Source: Limnohabitans parvus II-B4
GTDB taxonomy: Bacteria > Pseudomonadota > Gammaproteobacteria > Burkholderiales > Burkholderiaceae_C
Reading direction: 5' to 3'
DNA: 64,000 bases
Assembly (NCBI RefSeq): GCF_003063455.1
Contig: NZ_NESN01000001.1
Coordinates: 186,001-250,000, forward strand
Positions within the stretch are counted from its first letter, which is position 1, and each line of letters starts with the position of its first letter. A program made the position numbers and the translations under genes. The notes under the pieces are model-generated. The model was not told where the DNA came from. It saw only the letters and a list, made by a program, of their open reading frames with translations, and did no database searches. Shown here piece after piece: positions 43,851 to 53,968 of the stretch.

Positions 43851-43926
43851 TGGTGGGCGCTGACGGTCTCGAACCGCCGACCTACTCCGTGTAAAGGAGC
43901 CGCTCTACCAACTGAGCTAAGCGCCC
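43851..43926 (-). tRNA. tRNA-Val(TAC)
   Basis: The minus strand folds as a 76-nt tRNA with acceptor GGGCGCT/AGCGCCC, D-arm GCTCAGTTGGTAGAGC, anticodon loop TTTACAC with anticodon TAC, T-loop GTTCGAGAC and encoded CCA. It follows hupB by 17 nt. Confidence 0.96.
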
Positions 43927-43943
43927 CACCTGAAAAAGTGTTG

Positions 43944-44216
43944 TCAGTTCAAAGCGTCCTTCAGGGCTTTACCTGGGCGGAACTTTGGAACTTTGGCTGA
44001 CTTGATTTTAATCGCTGCGCCAGTGCGTGGATTGCGACCAGTTCGGGCAGCACGTTTGCCGACAGCAAATGTACCGAAGCCGACCAAAGAAACTGTGCCG
44101 CCTTTTTTCAAAGTAGCCCGAACAGCGCCCATGGTGGCTTCCAATGCACGGCCTGCAGCTGCTTTGGACAAGTCAGCTTGTTTTGCAATGTGTTCGATCA
44201 GTTCTGTTTTGTTCAC
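43944..44216 (-). CDS. hupB: DNA-binding protein HU
   Basis: This 90-residue histone-like protein binds and bends DNA without much specificity and shapes the nucleoid. A GTG at 44216, preceded by AAGAGG, gives the exact family N-terminus (V/M)[10 protein letters not shown]; upstream in-frame codons are not conserved. The DNA-binding arm [19 protein letters not shown] is complete. Its position upstream of ppiD is typical. Confidence 0.95.
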   Translation of the reverse strand: MNKTELIEHIAKQADLSKAAAGRALEATMGAVRATLKKGGTVSLVGFGTFAVGKRAARTGRNPRTGAAIKIKSAKVPKFRPGKALKDALN

Positions 44217-44386
44217 AAGAAACCTCTTGAAGTTACAACCCGGCATCACCGGCTGTGGATTGGACATGAAATCCACAGTCACGACTGTGAGCTGTGAATT
44301 CTAGCGTTGAAAATGCGCCATGCAGAGTGTTGACATCCGATTTTTTCAAAGCCCAGCCCCCCTGCCCCATTTGTCAAAACGCCCCA

Positions 44387-45472
44387 TCACAACGCATTGG
44401 CAATGGCGCGCCCCACATCGGATGTTGTGGCCTTGCCACCCAGATCCGGCGTTCGCGGCGCATCTGCACCTGCGGCCAGCACCTTTTCTATGGCACCCAA
44501 AACCGCATCATGTGCGTCTTTGTGGCCCAAAAACTCCAGCATCATGGCGCCGCACCAGATCTGGCCGATGGGGTTGGCAATGCCCTTGCCTGCAATGTCG
44601 GGCGCTGAACCATGCACAGGCTCAAACAGCGATGGGAACTTGCGGTCCGGGTTCAAGTTGGCGCTGGGCGCAATGCCGATCGTGCCAGTGCATGCAGGCC
44701 CCAGATCGCTCAGGATGTCGCCAAACAAATTGCTGGCCACAACCACGTCAAAAAAGTCGGGACGCTGAACAAAGTGCGCGGTCAGAATGTCGATGTGGAA
44801 TTTGTCCACGTTGATGCCCGGATAAGCCTTGGCCATCTCGGCCACGCGCTCATCCCAATAGGGCATGGTGATGGCAATGCCGTTGGATTTGGTGGCGCTG
44901 GTCAGGTGCTTTTTGGGCCGGGTTTGGGCCAATTCAAACGCAAACTTCAAGACACGGTCCACCCCAATGCGGGTCATGATGGATTCTTGCATCACGATTT
45001 CGCGCTCGGTCCCCGGAAACATGCGGCCACCCACGCTGGAGTATTCACCTTCGGTGTTTTCACGCACGATGTACATGTCGATCTCGCCGGGCTGGCGTGC
45101 GCTGCCGTCGCGGCGCACCACGGGCGCGATGATGCCAGGCATCAATCGGGCCGGGCGCAGGTTGATGTACTGATCAAACTCACGACGGAACAACAGCAGA
45201 GACCCCCAAAGCGAAACGTGGTCGGCAATCTTGTCCGGCCATCCCACCGCACCAAAGTAGAGTGCATCGTGGCCACCAATTTGGTCTTTCCAATCGTCGG
45301 GCAGCATCTGGCCATGCTTTTCGCAATAGTCCCAGCTTGAGAAGTCGAAATGGTCAAACTGCAAGTCGATGCCAAACTTCCGGGCTGCGGCGTCCATCAC
45401 ACGCAGCCCCTCAGGCATGACTTCCTTGCCAATGCCATCTCCTGGAATCACGGCGATGCGATGCTTGGTCAT
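44387..45472 (-). CDS. Tartrate dehydrogenase / beta-isopropylmalate dehydrogenase-like enzyme
   Basis: This 361-residue NAD-dependent enzyme belongs to the decarboxylating hydroxyacid dehydrogenases. The motifs IAVIPGDGIGKEV, VRENTEGEYSSVGG, GDILSDLGPACTGTIGIAPSANL (residues split here: GDILSDLGPA and TGTIGIAPS) and EPVHGSAPDIAGKGIANP place it in the tartrate/D-malate group rather than true LeuB. It oxidises a 2-hydroxy acid such as D-malate or tartrate. It stands alone, 82 nt downstream of eamA, facing away from hupB. Confidence 0.8.
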   Translation of the reverse strand: MTKHRIAVIPGDGIGKEVMPEGLRVMDAAARKFGIDLQFDHFDFSSWDYCEKHGQMLPDDWKDQIGGHDALYFGAVGWPDKIADHVSLWGSLLLFRREFDQYINLRPARLMPGIIAPVVRRDGSARQPGEIDMYIVRENTEGEYSSVGGRMFPGTEREIVMQESIMTRIGVDRVLKFAFELAQTRPKKHLTSATKSNGIAITMPYWDERVAEMAKAYPGINVDKFHIDILTAHFVQRPDFFDVVVASNLFGDILSDLGPACTGTIGIAPSANLNPDRKFPSLFEPVHGSAPDIAGKGIANPIGQIWCGAMMLEFLGHKDAHDAVLGAIEKVLAAGADAPRTPDLGGKATTSDVGRAIANAL

Positions 45473-45554
45473 AGAAAAACTTTCAGGATCAAAAAATAAA
45501 AAAGGCTGTGCCTTGTCAAACCATCAGCTTAGCGACGAAGGCCCTGTGGGTCTT

Positions 45555-46463
45555 TCACTTACGTGACGGCCGAACCACCAAGCTCACGCCCAATGCCGTG
45601 AGTACGGTACCTGCCAATGTGGCTGCCGTGATGGTCTCACCGAACAACAACCAGGCAATGATGGCCGTCGTGGGAGGCACCATGTACATCAAGCTGGTCA
45701 CCGACGCCGCTGCACCGCGCTGGATCAGCATGTAAAGCAGTGAACTTCCGCCCAGAGTCAGGCCCAACACCGACCAAGCCATGGCGCCCGCCAGTTCGGC
45801 GTTCCAGCGCATGGCCTCAGGCTCGGCCAGGGCCAAGGGCAAGGTGACCACAAAAGCGGCCATCAATTGCACCGTGTTGGCCGAGCGCACATCGCAAGGC
45901 TGGACAAAGCGCTTTTGGTAAAGCGTACCGATGGTGATACTCAGCAAAGCCCCAATGGCAAAGGCCATGTTGATGGGGGTCACATGGTCCATGGGTGAGC
46001 CCAAAGTGAGCTTGCGCCAGACCACCATGAGCAAGCCAGCAAAACCCAGCAGCAAGCCCAACCACTGGCGGCGCGACACGCTCGGTTGGTCCGAACCCCG
46101 CAAGCTGTAAGACAACCAAATCGCGGTGAGCACCGGCTGAAAGCCCACGATCAGGGAAGACAAACCCGAGCCCATGCCCGCCTTCACCGCAGCCCATACG
46201 CCACCAAGGTAGCCCGCATGCATCAAGATGCCAGTGACCGCCAAGTGCAACAACTGCATCCGGTTTTGAGGCCACTTGACGCGGGCCAGCCATATCCAGG
46301 GCAAAAAACACAAAATGGAGAGCAGGTAGCGCACCAGCAAAAAGCTAAAGGGGGGTGCATGCGGCATGCCGTAGCGTGCCACGATGAAACCGGTGCTCCA
46401 GATCAGCACGAACACGACGGGCATGGCCTTGATCCAGGCCGTTGAATCCTGGGTCTCGGTCAT
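45555..46463 (-). CDS. EamA/DMT-family transporter
   Basis: This 302-residue protein has about ten hydrophobic segments and two EamA repeats. It is an inner-membrane metabolite exporter of the drug/metabolite superfamily, with unknown substrate. Its ATG overlaps the pgsA stop by 4 nt, so it is translationally coupled to pgsA. Confidence 0.85.
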   Translation of the reverse strand: MTETQDSTAWIKAMPVVFVLIWSTGFIVARYGMPHAPPFSFLLVRYLLSILCFLPWIWLARVKWPQNRMQLLHLAVTGILMHAGYLGGVWAAVKAGMGSGLSSLIVGFQPVLTAIWLSYSLRGSDQPSVSRRQWLGLLLGFAGLLMVVWRKLTLGSPMDHVTPINMAFAIGALLSITIGTLYQKRFVQPCDVRSANTVQLMAAFVVTLPLALAEPEAMRWNAELAGAMAWSVLGLTLGGSSLLYMLIQRGAAASVTSLMYMVPPTTAIIAWLLFGETITAATLAGTVLTALGVSLVVRPSRK

Positions 46464-47038
46464 TTCACCCGTGCCCGGATTTCAGGCAGGGCCTTTTGCA
46501 TGTAATAAACCATGGACCAGATGGTCAGCACGGCGGCAATCAAAATCAGCACAGCACCCCAATCGCGGGTGTCGATCACGCCAAACAACATGCCGTCGTA
46601 CAGCAAAAAAGGAATGGCCACCATCTGCACCGTGGTCTTGAGCTTGCCCACCATGTGCACCGCCACACTCTTGCCCGCGCCGATCTGGGCCATCCACTCG
46701 CGCAGCGATGAAATGGCAATCTCGCGGCCGATGATGACCAAGGCAATCAGCACATGCACCCGGTTCATGTGCACCAAAATCAGCAAGGCCGCACACACCA
46801 GAAATTTGTCGGCCACCGGGTCTAAAAAGGCACCAAAAGCCGAGGTCTGGTTGAGTTTGCGGGCCAGATAACCATCCAGCCAATCGGTGATGGCAAAGAG
46901 CACGAACATGACCGTGGCGATCATGTTTTGGGTTTCCACCGTCAGGCTCTGCAGGTAATACACGCCAATGATCAAAGGGATCGCGACAATGCGCGTCCAG
47001 GTCATGATGGTGGGAATCGTGAAAAACATGGGCTTCAT
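46460..47038 (-). CDS. pgsA: CDP-diacylglycerol--glycerol-3-phosphate 3-phosphatidyltransferase
   Basis: This 192-residue inner-membrane enzyme makes phosphatidylglycerophosphate, the first step to phosphatidylglycerol and cardiolipin. The CDP-alcohol phosphotransferase motif DGYLARKLNQTSAFGAFLDP (D-G-x2-A-R-x8-G-x3-D-x3-D) is near residues 60-84, with four to five membrane helices. The ATG at 47038 has no clear ribosome-binding site, and the ATG three codons later (MFFTIPT) is a plausible alternative. It lies 45 nt downstream of uvrC, as is common. Confidence 0.93.
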   Translation of the reverse strand: MKPMFFTIPTIMTWTRIVAIPLIIGVYYLQSLTVETQNMIATVMFVLFAITDWLDGYLARKLNQTSAFGAFLDPVADKFLVCAALLILVHMNRVHVLIALVIIGREIAISSLREWMAQIGAGKSVAVHMVGKLKTTVQMVAIPFLLYDGMLFGVIDTRDWGAVLILIAAVLTIWSMVYYMQKALPEIRARVK

Positions 47039-47083
47039 TGTGGCACGCCAAACGGGGTTTTCGTGGGCTGATGGGCCAAGAAC

Positions 47084-49012
47084 TCAATGCAGGGCGTTGT
47101 AAATGCTCTCGGCCAACTCGCGTGAAATGCCCTCCACGCCCAGCAAGTCTTCCACGCTGGCGCTTTCCACGCCGCGCACACCCCCAAAACGCTGGAGCAA
47201 TTTGGCCCGTTTGCGCGGGCCGATGCCGGGGATCTCTTCAATCTTGCTGCCGCCCATGCGCACCTTGGCCCGCTGCGCCCGCATGCCCGTGATGGCAAAG
47301 CGGTGCGCCTCGTCGCGGATCTGGGCCACCAGCATGAGGGCGGCCGAATCCTTGCCCAAGTAGACCTTTTCGCGACCATCGGCAAACACCAGCTCTTCCA
47401 GCCCCACTTTGCGGCCCTCGCCTTTTTCGACGCCCACAATGCGCGACAAATCCAGCCCCAAGTCGCTGAACACCTCACGCGCCATGCTCACCTGGCCTTT
47501 GCCGCCGTCGATCAGCACCAAGTCCGGCAGCCGGGCCGTGCCTTCGCCCGAACGCAAAGCTTCGGCCAGCTTGCCGTAGCGGCGCATCAGCACCTGGCGC
47601 ATGGCGGCGTAATCGTCGCCCGGGGTGATGCCCTCGATGTTGTAGCGGCGGTAGTCGCTGCTTTGCATCTTGTGCTGGCGAAACACCACACAAGACGCCT
47701 GCGTGTTTTCGCCCGCCGTGTGCGAGATGTCAAAGCACTCGATGTGCAGCTGGTCCAAATCGTCTGGGGCCAAGTCCAGCGTCTCGGCAAGCGCCCGGGT
47801 GCGGGCCTGCTGCGAGCCTTCTTCGGCCAGCAAACGGGCCAGTTGCAGCTCGGCGTTTTTCTCGGCCATCTCTAGCCACACACGGCGGTGCTCGCGCGGA
47901 TTCGTCACCGTGCTGATCTTCACGCCCGACTGCGCCGAAAGCGCCTCAATCAAAGCTTTGTCAACCGCCGCGCTCAAAATCAACAGCGGGGGCACGGGTA
48001 CGCCAATGTAGTGCTGCGCCAAAAAGGCTTCGAGCACCTGCACCTCGACGGGGCGCTGGGTCTCTGCATCATCCAGCCCCAGCAAGTCCTGCGCATCTTG
48101 CACATGCACCGGAAAGTAAGGCCGGTCGCCCAGATGCCGTCCACCGCGCACCATGGCCAGGTTCACACAGGCGCGGCCACCTTGCACCTTGGCCACCAAA
48201 ATGTCGGCATCGGTGTCCACAGCCGTGTCCACCGACTGCTGGTGCAAGACCCGCGACAGCGCTGTCAGCTGGTTGCGCACCTCGGCCGCCAGCTCAAATT
48301 CGAGCTTATCGGCGTGGGCCATCATCCGCGCTTCCATCTCGCGCATCAGCGCCTGGGTCTCGCCGCGCAAAAACTGCTCGGCATGCTGCACGTCGGCTTT
48401 GTAGTCCTCGGGGCTGATCAGGTTCACACACGGGCCAGAGCAACGCTTGATCTGAAACAGCAGGCAAGGCCGGGTGCGGTTGGCAAAGACCGTGTCCTCA
48501 CAAGTGCGCAGCCTGAACACCTTCTGGATCAGCTGAATCGACTCCTTAACGGCCCAAGCGCTGGGGAACGGCCCGAAGTAGCGGTGCTTCTTCTCGACCG
48601 CGCCCCGGTAATAGGCCACACGCGGGTAATGCTGCGCCTCGGGCGTCTTCACCAGCGCGGGCAGTGCCACGCGGCCATTGCCCGTGAGCTTGAGGTAGGG
48701 GTAAGTCTTGTCGTCCCGAAACAGGATGTTGAAGCGCGGGTGCAGCGTCTTGATGAGGTTGTTTTCGAGCAGCAGCGCCTCGGCCTCGGAGCGCACCACC
48801 GTGGTCTCCATGCGCGTGATCTTGCTGACCATGTGGCCAATGCGGGTGCCGCCGTGGTCCTTCTGGAAATAACTCGACACCCGGCGCTTGAGGTTCAGCG
48901 CTTTGCCCACATAAAGCAGCTGGTCCTGCGCGTCAAAGTAGCGGTACACACCCGGCAAGGCGGGCAGCGCGGCAACTTGCGCGAGCAGGGCTTCATCATG
49001 GGTGTGCGACAT
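47084..49012 (-). CDS. uvrC: UvrABC system protein C
   Basis: This 642-residue nuclease makes both incisions in nucleotide excision repair. It has an N-terminal GIY-YIG domain ([20 protein letters not shown], residues about 22-41), a Cys-rich RCSGPC motif, a UVR motif (about 210-245), the RNase H-like C-terminal half (IDGGKGQ) and two helix-hairpin-helix motifs at the end. The ATG at 49012 ([13 protein letters not shown]) fits; the open frame runs much further upstream but is antisense to the next gene. It is divergent from earP by 54 nt. Confidence 0.95.
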   Translation of the reverse strand: MSHTHDEALLAQVAALPALPGVYRYFDAQDQLLYVGKALNLKRRVSSYFQKDHGGTRIGHMVSKITRMETTVVRSEAEALLLENNLIKTLHPRFNILFRDDKTYPYLKLTGNGRVALPALVKTPEAQHYPRVAYYRGAVEKKHRYFGPFPSAWAVKESIQLIQKVFRLRTCEDTVFANRTRPCLLFQIKRCSGPCVNLISPEDYKADVQHAEQFLRGETQALMREMEARMMAHADKLEFELAAEVRNQLTALSRVLHQQSVDTAVDTDADILVAKVQGGRACVNLAMVRGGRHLGDRPYFPVHVQDAQDLLGLDDAETQRPVEVQVLEAFLAQHYIGVPVPPLLILSAAVDKALIEALSAQSGVKISTVTNPREHRRVWLEMAEKNAELQLARLLAEEGSQQARTRALAETLDLAPDDLDQLHIECFDISHTAGENTQASCVVFRQHKMQSSDYRRYNIEGITPGDDYAAMRQVLMRRYGKLAEALRSGEGTARLPDLVLIDGGKGQVSMAREVFSDLGLDLSRIVGVEKGEGRKVGLEELVFADGREKVYLGKDSAALMLVAQIRDEAHRFAITGMRAQRAKVRMGGSKIEEIPGIGPRKRAKLLQRFGGVRGVESASVEDLLGVEGISRELAESIYNALH

Positions 49013-49066
49013 GGCGGCTATTGTCTGTGAAAACTTGTCAGTGAAATCTCCAGCGACAATCGGCCA

Positions 49067-50182
49067 ATGCAAACCGGCCAACTCTGGGACATCTTCTGCA
49101 CCGTCATCGACAACCACGGCGACCTGGGCGTGTGCTGGCGCCTGACGCGCCAGCTGCGCGATGCCGGTCAGCGCGTGCGCCTGTGGGTGGACGACGCCTC
49201 GGCACTGGCCTGGATGGCCCCCAACGCCCACCAGGAACCCGGCATCGAAGTGCGGCCCTGGACCGATGCCAACCAAGCCAGCACCCTGAAAACGCTGCCC
49301 CCGGCCGATGTCTGGGTCGAAGCCTTTGGCTGCACCTTGCCCGAAAACTTTGTGGCGCACGGTGTCGCCACTCAGGCGCAACAACCTAGGTGGATCAACC
49401 TCGAATACCTGAGCGCCGAAGACTGGGTGCCCCGCATGCACCAGCTGCCTTCGCCCGTGATGAGCGGCCCGGCCAAGGGCTGGACCAAGACATTTTTCTA
49501 CCCCGGCTTCACAGAGGACACGGGTGGCCTGCTGCGCGAAACCGACTTGCTTGAGCGCCAGCAAAACTTTGACCTTGTCAAACGCTCGGCCTGGCGCCAA
49601 CAGCACGCCCCCCACCTGGCCCCGGATGGCCTGCTGATCAGCCTGTTCTGCTACGAACCCGCCGCCCTGCCCCAACTGCTGGCACAACTGGTGGACACCC
49701 CCCACCACCTGCTCGTCACCCCCGGCCGCCCACTGGCGGCAGTGCAGCAAGCACTGGCAGGCATGGCGGTGCACCCCAACTGGAACGCCCTGCCCTACAC
49801 AAGCCAAGACGGCTTTGACGAGATGCTCTGGGCCTGCGACCTCAACTTTGTGCGCGGCGAAGACTCACTGGTGCGTGCCCTGTGGGCAGGCCGGCCCTTC
49901 ATCTGGCACATTTACCCGCAGGACGACAACGCCCACCACGACAAGCTGGAAGCCTTTTTGGACTGGATGCAAGCACCTGAAAGCTTGCGCAAGGCGCAAC
50001 GGGTCTGGAATGGAATGGAAAACCCAGAACTGCCTACATTGGCAGCCAACAACCTGGGAACCTGGGCAACCTGTGCTCAAGCAGCCCTCGATCGCTTGTT
50101 GGCGCAAAAGCCACTCATCACGCAACTCCTTGCGTTTGTGCAAAACAATGACATCCAGGTCACCCCTTCACAGCCCCGATAA
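49067..50182 (+). CDS. earP: Protein-arginine rhamnosyltransferase EarP
   Basis: This 371-residue glycosyltransferase adds rhamnose from dTDP-rhamnose to Arg32 of EF-P, which activates EF-P for rescue of ribosomes stalled at polyproline. [16 protein letters not shown] and [13 protein letters not shown], and a C-terminal [23 protein letters not shown] (the catalytic/nucleotide-sugar region) mark the family. The substrate EF-P with Arg32 is encoded 1 kb downstream. Confidence 0.93.
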   Translation: MQTGQLWDIFCTVIDNHGDLGVCWRLTRQLRDAGQRVRLWVDDASALAWMAPNAHQEPGIEVRPWTDANQASTLKTLPPADVWVEAFGCTLPENFVAHGVATQAQQPRWINLEYLSAEDWVPRMHQLPSPVMSGPAKGWTKTFFYPGFTEDTGGLLRETDLLERQQNFDLVKRSAWRQQHAPHLAPDGLLISLFCYEPAALPQLLAQLVDTPHHLLVTPGRPLAAVQQALAGMAVHPNWNALPYTSQDGFDEMLWACDLNFVRGEDSLVRALWAGRPFIWHIYPQDDNAHHDKLEAFLDWMQAPESLRKAQRVWNGMENPELPTLAANNLGTWATCAQAALDRLLAQKPLITQLLAFVQNNDIQVTPSQPR

Positions 50183-50191
50183 TCCCGCCCC

Positions 50192-50674
50192 ATGACCCTC
50201 ATCAACACCCTCTTTCCCCTCGGCTGGCAGCACTACCTGCTGGGCGGCCTGACGATTGGCGCTGGCGTGGCGCTGCTTTATTTGTTCAACGGCTGGGTTG
50301 GCGGCATGAGTTCCGTCTTTTCCAGCAGTTGGTCGTTTGTGTCCAAACGGGCGTTTTTTCAGCAAGACCGCTTTCTCAGTTCGCGCCACTGGCGTCTGGT
50401 CTACGCGCTGGGCGTGGTGCTGGGCGCGTTGGTCTGGCGCTTTGCGCTGGCGGGTGGTGAAGCGCAGCACACCAGCGTGCCTGCGTGGCAGCTGTTGATT
50501 GGCGGTTTTTTGGTGGGTTATGGCGCTCGTTTGGGCAACGGCTGCACTTCAGGCCACGGCATTTGCGGGCTGGGCGCGCTGCAATTGCCCTCGCTGGGCG
50601 CGGTGCTGACTTTCATGGCCACCGCATTTTTGACCGCCAACCTATTAGCCATCACCACGAAAGGCCTGGCATGA
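50192..50674 (+). CDS. YeeE/YedE-type sulfur transporter, half 1
   Basis: This 160-residue membrane protein has four or five hydrophobic segments and the signature GNGCTSGHGICG, with the conserved Cys that takes part in thiosulfate/sulfur uptake. It overlaps the second half by 4 nt (ATGA). Both halves together correspond to one full YeeE protein. They lie between earP and efp, which are usually neighbours. Confidence 0.85.
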   Translation: MTLINTLFPLGWQHYLLGGLTIGAGVALLYLFNGWVGGMSSVFSSSWSFVSKRAFFQQDRFLSSRHWRLVYALGVVLGALVWRFALAGGEAQHTSVPAWQLLIGGFLVGYGARLGNGCTSGHGICGLGALQLPSLGAVLTFMATAFLTANLLAITTKGLA

Positions 50675-51105
50675 ACACCGTGAATCCACACACCCTCACC
50701 CTGCCCAAAGCGCTGGTCACCCTGATCGCCGGGGCGCTGTTTGGCTTTGGCCTGTCGCTGGCCACCATGGTGCAGCCCGAAGTCGTCATCGGATTTTTGC
50801 AGTTCAAGGACTGGGGCCTGATGCTGGTCATGGGCGGTGCCGCAGGCCTGGCCATGCTGGCCTACAAAGGCTTTCCGCGCTGGTTGGGCCGTCCTTTGCT
50901 GGGTGGTCAGTTCTTGACCCAGCCCGCCAGTTGGAACCGCCAGACCCTGATCGGCTCGGCCATTTTTGGCGTGGGCTGGGGCTTGTCTGGCGTCTGCCCA
51001 GGCCCGGCCATTGCGGCGTTGGGCACAGGCAACACCGACATTTTTTGGGCCTTGGGCGGCATTGTGCTGGGGGGCCTGGCGCATGGCCTGACGGCACGGG
51101 ATTGA
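50671..51105 (+). CDS. YeeE/YedE-type sulfur transporter, half 2
   Basis: This 144-residue protein has four hydrophobic segments and the second signature GVCPGPAIAAL with its conserved Cys. The ATG at 50671 overlaps the stop of the first half. It pairs with the previous protein in the inner membrane to import a sulfur compound; the exact substrate is unknown. Confidence 0.85.
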   Translation: MNTVNPHTLTLPKALVTLIAGALFGFGLSLATMVQPEVVIGFLQFKDWGLMLVMGGAAGLAMLAYKGFPRWLGRPLLGGQFLTQPASWNRQTLIGSAIFGVGWGLSGVCPGPAIAALGTGNTDIFWALGGIVLGGLAHGLTARD

Positions 51106-51201
51106 TCACTGCCCACCTTGCCTGCCAAAAAACCGACCTCCAGAGGTTAGAATAATGGGCTTGGCCTAGGGCCATCCCTCTTCATTCCAGATTCAAATCC
51201 T

Positions 51202-51756
51202 ATGAAAACCGCTCAAGAAATCCGCGTCGGCAACGTCATCATGCACGGCAAAGACCCCATGGTCGTCCTGCGCACCGAATACCAGCGTGGCGGTCGTGGC
51301 TCGTCCACTGTCCGCATGAAGCTCAAAAGCCTGATCGCCAACTTCGGTACTGAAGTGGTTTTCCGTGCCGACGACAAGATGGACCAGGTCATTCTGGACA
51401 AAAAAGATTGCACCTACTCTTACTTCGCAGACCCCATGTATGTATGCATGGACACCGAGTTCAACCAGTACGAAGTCGAAGCCACCAACATGGGCGACGC
51501 TTTGAACTACCTCGAAGACGGCATGGAACTCGAAGTGGTGTTCTACAACGAGAAAGCCATCTCGGTGGAATTGCCCACCAGCGTGGTGCGCGAAATCACT
51601 TGGACCGAGCCCGCCGTCAAAGGCGACACCTCCGGCAAAGTGCTCAAGCCAGCCAAAATCGCAACCGGCTTGGAAGTGCCCGTGCCTTTGTTTGTGGCCC
51701 AAGGCGACAAGATCGAAATCGACACACGCACTGGCGAATACCGCAAGCGCGTCTGA
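51202..51756 (+). CDS. efp: Elongation factor P
   Basis: This 184-residue tRNA-shaped protein binds the ribosome between the P and E sites and helps with Pro-Pro bonds. The modified residue Arg32 is in QRGGRGSST (loop of the N-terminal KOW domain), the type used by EarP, rather than Lys34 of the EpmA type. It lies 96 nt downstream of yedE with an own AT-rich promoter region, and an intrinsic terminator follows. Confidence 0.96.
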   Translation: MKTAQEIRVGNVIMHGKDPMVVLRTEYQRGGRGSSTVRMKLKSLIANFGTEVVFRADDKMDQVILDKKDCTYSYFADPMYVCMDTEFNQYEVEATNMGDALNYLEDGMELEVVFYNEKAISVELPTSVVREITWTEPAVKGDTSGKVLKPAKIATGLEVPVPLFVAQGDKIEIDTRTGEYRKRV

Positions 51757-51774
51757 TCGAAGACGTTCCCCGAC

Positions 51775-51798
51775 AAAAGCCCCGCAAGGGGCTTTTTT
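51775..51798 (+). terminator. Intrinsic terminator downstream of efp
   Basis: A stem AAAAGCCCC/GGGGCTTTT with a GCAA tetraloop and six T's, 19 nt after the efp stop. Confidence 0.92.
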
Positions 51799-51858
51799 CA
51801 TGGGCGCTTGCCTTAGCAAGCCGAATCAAACGCCACAGTGCAAAGGCACAATGGCAAC

Positions 51859-52737
51859 ATGCAATCGATTCAAGACCTGAAAGCGCCTTCTTTGCCTCAC
51901 GCCTGGGCTGAAACACACACCGAATTTCACGATGCGGGCATGCTGGAGCAGCAAGCCAGCCGCCTGGCCTTTGCCGACCCCGAGTTTTTGCTGCGCCGCG
52001 AGACCCGGGGCATCCGATTTCAATTGGAAATGCTCAAACCCGATCTGGCGCAGACCGAGGCCAACATTGAGCACACGGTGGTGGTATTTGGCAGTGCCCG
52101 CTTCCCGGACATGGCCATGGCGCAGGCCCAGCTGCAGGTCGCTGAGCTCAGCGGCCAGCCACAAGACATCGCCCAAGCCGAAACCGGGGTACGCAACGCA
52201 CAACATTACGAAAACGCCCGGGTTTTCTCGCGTCTGGTGGCGCAGTCTTGCTCTTGCTTGCCCGACGACGAAAAACTCTACATTTGCACAGGTGGCGGAC
52301 CCGGCATCATGGAAGCGGCCAACCGGGGTGCGCAAGAAGCAGGTGCGCCCTCGGTGGCGCTCAACATCGCCCTGCCTCACGAGCAACACCCCAACCCTTA
52401 CGTCACGCCCGAGCTGAGCTTCAAGTTCCACTACTTTGCGTTGCGCAAAATGCACTTCATGATGCGTGCCAAGGCCTTGGTGGCCTTTCCGGGTGGGTTT
52501 GGCACGCTGGACGAGCTGTTTGAAGTGATGACGCTGGTGCAAACGCGCAAAGCCCGCCCTGTGCCGATCTTGCTGTTTGGCAGCGATTACTGGAAACGCC
52601 TGATCAACATGGATGTGCTGGTGGAAGAAGGCACGATTTCCAAAGACGACCTGAAGCTGTTTCGCTATGTGGACACGCCCGAAGCGGCATGGCAGGTGAT
52701 TTGTGACTTCTACCAGTTGAACATTTCCAAGTTGTAG
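51859..52737 (+). CDS. LOG family protein (putative nucleotide N-glycosidase)
   Basis: This 292-residue protein has the Rossmann-like LOG fold with CTGGGPGIMEAANRGA and PGGFGTLDELFE, the PGGxGTxxE motif of cytokinin-riboside 5'-monophosphate phosphoribohydrolases. It probably splits AMP-like nucleotides; names such as lysine decarboxylase are outdated. The extra 100 residues at the N-terminus are not typical of short LOG enzymes. The ATG at 51859 (MQSIQDLKAPSLP) was preferred to 51838. Confidence 0.8.
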   Translation: MQSIQDLKAPSLPHAWAETHTEFHDAGMLEQQASRLAFADPEFLLRRETRGIRFQLEMLKPDLAQTEANIEHTVVVFGSARFPDMAMAQAQLQVAELSGQPQDIAQAETGVRNAQHYENARVFSRLVAQSCSCLPDDEKLYICTGGGPGIMEAANRGAQEAGAPSVALNIALPHEQHPNPYVTPELSFKFHYFALRKMHFMMRAKALVAFPGGFGTLDELFEVMTLVQTRKARPVPILLFGSDYWKRLINMDVLVEEGTISKDDLKLFRYVDTPEAAWQVICDFYQLNISKL

Positions 52738-52767
52738 GAGGCCGCCCCTGCGGCCGAATCTGCGCGA

Positions 52768-53940
52768 TCAGTGGTTCTTGCCGGGGCGGAGCCGCCAAGC
52801 GGCACGCGAGCCCCAGCCCACGGCACCGCCCACCACCCAGAACACCGGAGACACACCGGCAATGGCGCCCGCCGCACCAAACAGCATGGGCATGAGCACG
52901 CTGGAAGCGTTGATGCTCATCAGGCGCAACCCCAGCGCTTCACCTTGGCGGTGCTGTGGCGTGATCTGGTGCAAAGTGCTCATGATCATGGGCTGCACCG
53001 TGCCCAGCACCAAACCCAGCAGCACCGAGCACAGCCCCATGCTCCAGGGCGTGGGCATGAAGGGGTAAAGACCAAACAGCAGCGCCGTGCACAGCATGGC
53101 CCCGGTGATGATCTGGTGTTCTTGCACATGGCGCGAAATCCAGGGCAAACAGACCCGGATGAAGGCCGCAGCGATGGCGAAAGCGCCCAAGATGGTGCCC
53201 ACCACCGAGGCACTGAAGCCCCGCTCATGCCCCAGAACAGGCACCACAAAGGTGTGCACATCCCAGCAAGACGACAGCAGCCAGTTGACGCCCAGCAAGC
53301 GCCGCATCATGGGTTCGGCCAGCAAGTCCATGGCACGGCGTGGCGCGGCGTTGTCAATGGACTTGGGGCTGTGAAGCTCAGGCACCCTGCGCACCCAAAA
53401 CCAGGTGCTCAAAGGCAACACCGCCATCAACAAAAAGGCCCAACGAAAGCCCGTGACGTGGGCAGACTCAGGCCCGGCGTAATCAATCAGCAAGCCCGCC
53501 AGCACCGGCCCCAAAAAGTTGGAAATGGCCGGGCCAATCGACAACCAGCTGAAGGCGGCCTTGAGTTCGGTCGGGTCTTGAGCCATGCGGCCGACGTGGC
53601 GTTGCAGTGAAATGACGGCCATGCCGGTGGCACCGCCAGTGGCCAAGGCGCTGATGCACATGACCGGAAAAATCGGCCACAAGACCGAGAGCCCGGCCCC
53701 TACAGACGACATGACCACGCTGATCAGCAAAGGCTTTTTGAGTCCCTTGCGATCGGCATAACGCCCTGCGGGCAAAGCCAGAAACACCTGGGTCAAGGCA
53801 AACAAAGCCAGCAAGGCCCCCACAGCCATGGCACTGAAGCCCTGTTTGAGGGCCAGCAAGGGGATCGCCATGCGCATGCCCGCCATGCACGCGTGCAAGA
53901 AAATCTGTCCTGCGATGAGCCGAGGCAAGGGGTTTTTCAT
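52768..53940 (-). CDS. MFS transporter
   Basis: This 390-residue protein has about twelve membrane segments and the loop GRYADRKGLKKPLLI of the major facilitator superfamily. The substrate cannot be told. It follows rmuC by 28 nt on the same strand and ends convergently with the LOG gene. Confidence 0.85.
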   Translation of the reverse strand: MKNPLPRLIAGQIFLHACMAGMRMAIPLLALKQGFSAMAVGALLALFALTQVFLALPAGRYADRKGLKKPLLISVVMSSVGAGLSVLWPIFPVMCISALATGGATGMAVISLQRHVGRMAQDPTELKAAFSWLSIGPAISNFLGPVLAGLLIDYAGPESAHVTGFRWAFLLMAVLPLSTWFWVRRVPELHSPKSIDNAAPRRAMDLLAEPMMRRLLGVNWLLSSCWDVHTFVVPVLGHERGFSASVVGTILGAFAIAAAFIRVCLPWISRHVQEHQIITGAMLCTALLFGLYPFMPTPWSMGLCSVLLGLVLGTVQPMIMSTLHQITPQHRQGEALGLRLMSINASSVLMPMLFGAAGAIAGVSPVFWVVGGAVGWGSRAAWRLRPGKNH

Positions 53941-53968
53941 GCCGGGTCAGGCTGCCCCGAGGGCGTTG

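Noticed and set aside
49013..49807. N-terminal extension of the uvrC frame to 907 codons
   Set aside because: It is antisense to earP, which has clear family motifs; the GIY-YIG domain starts just after ATG 49012.
52740..52755. GGCCGC/GCGGCC hairpin after the LOG gene
   Set aside because: Perfect but short stem without a T run; too weak to call a terminator.
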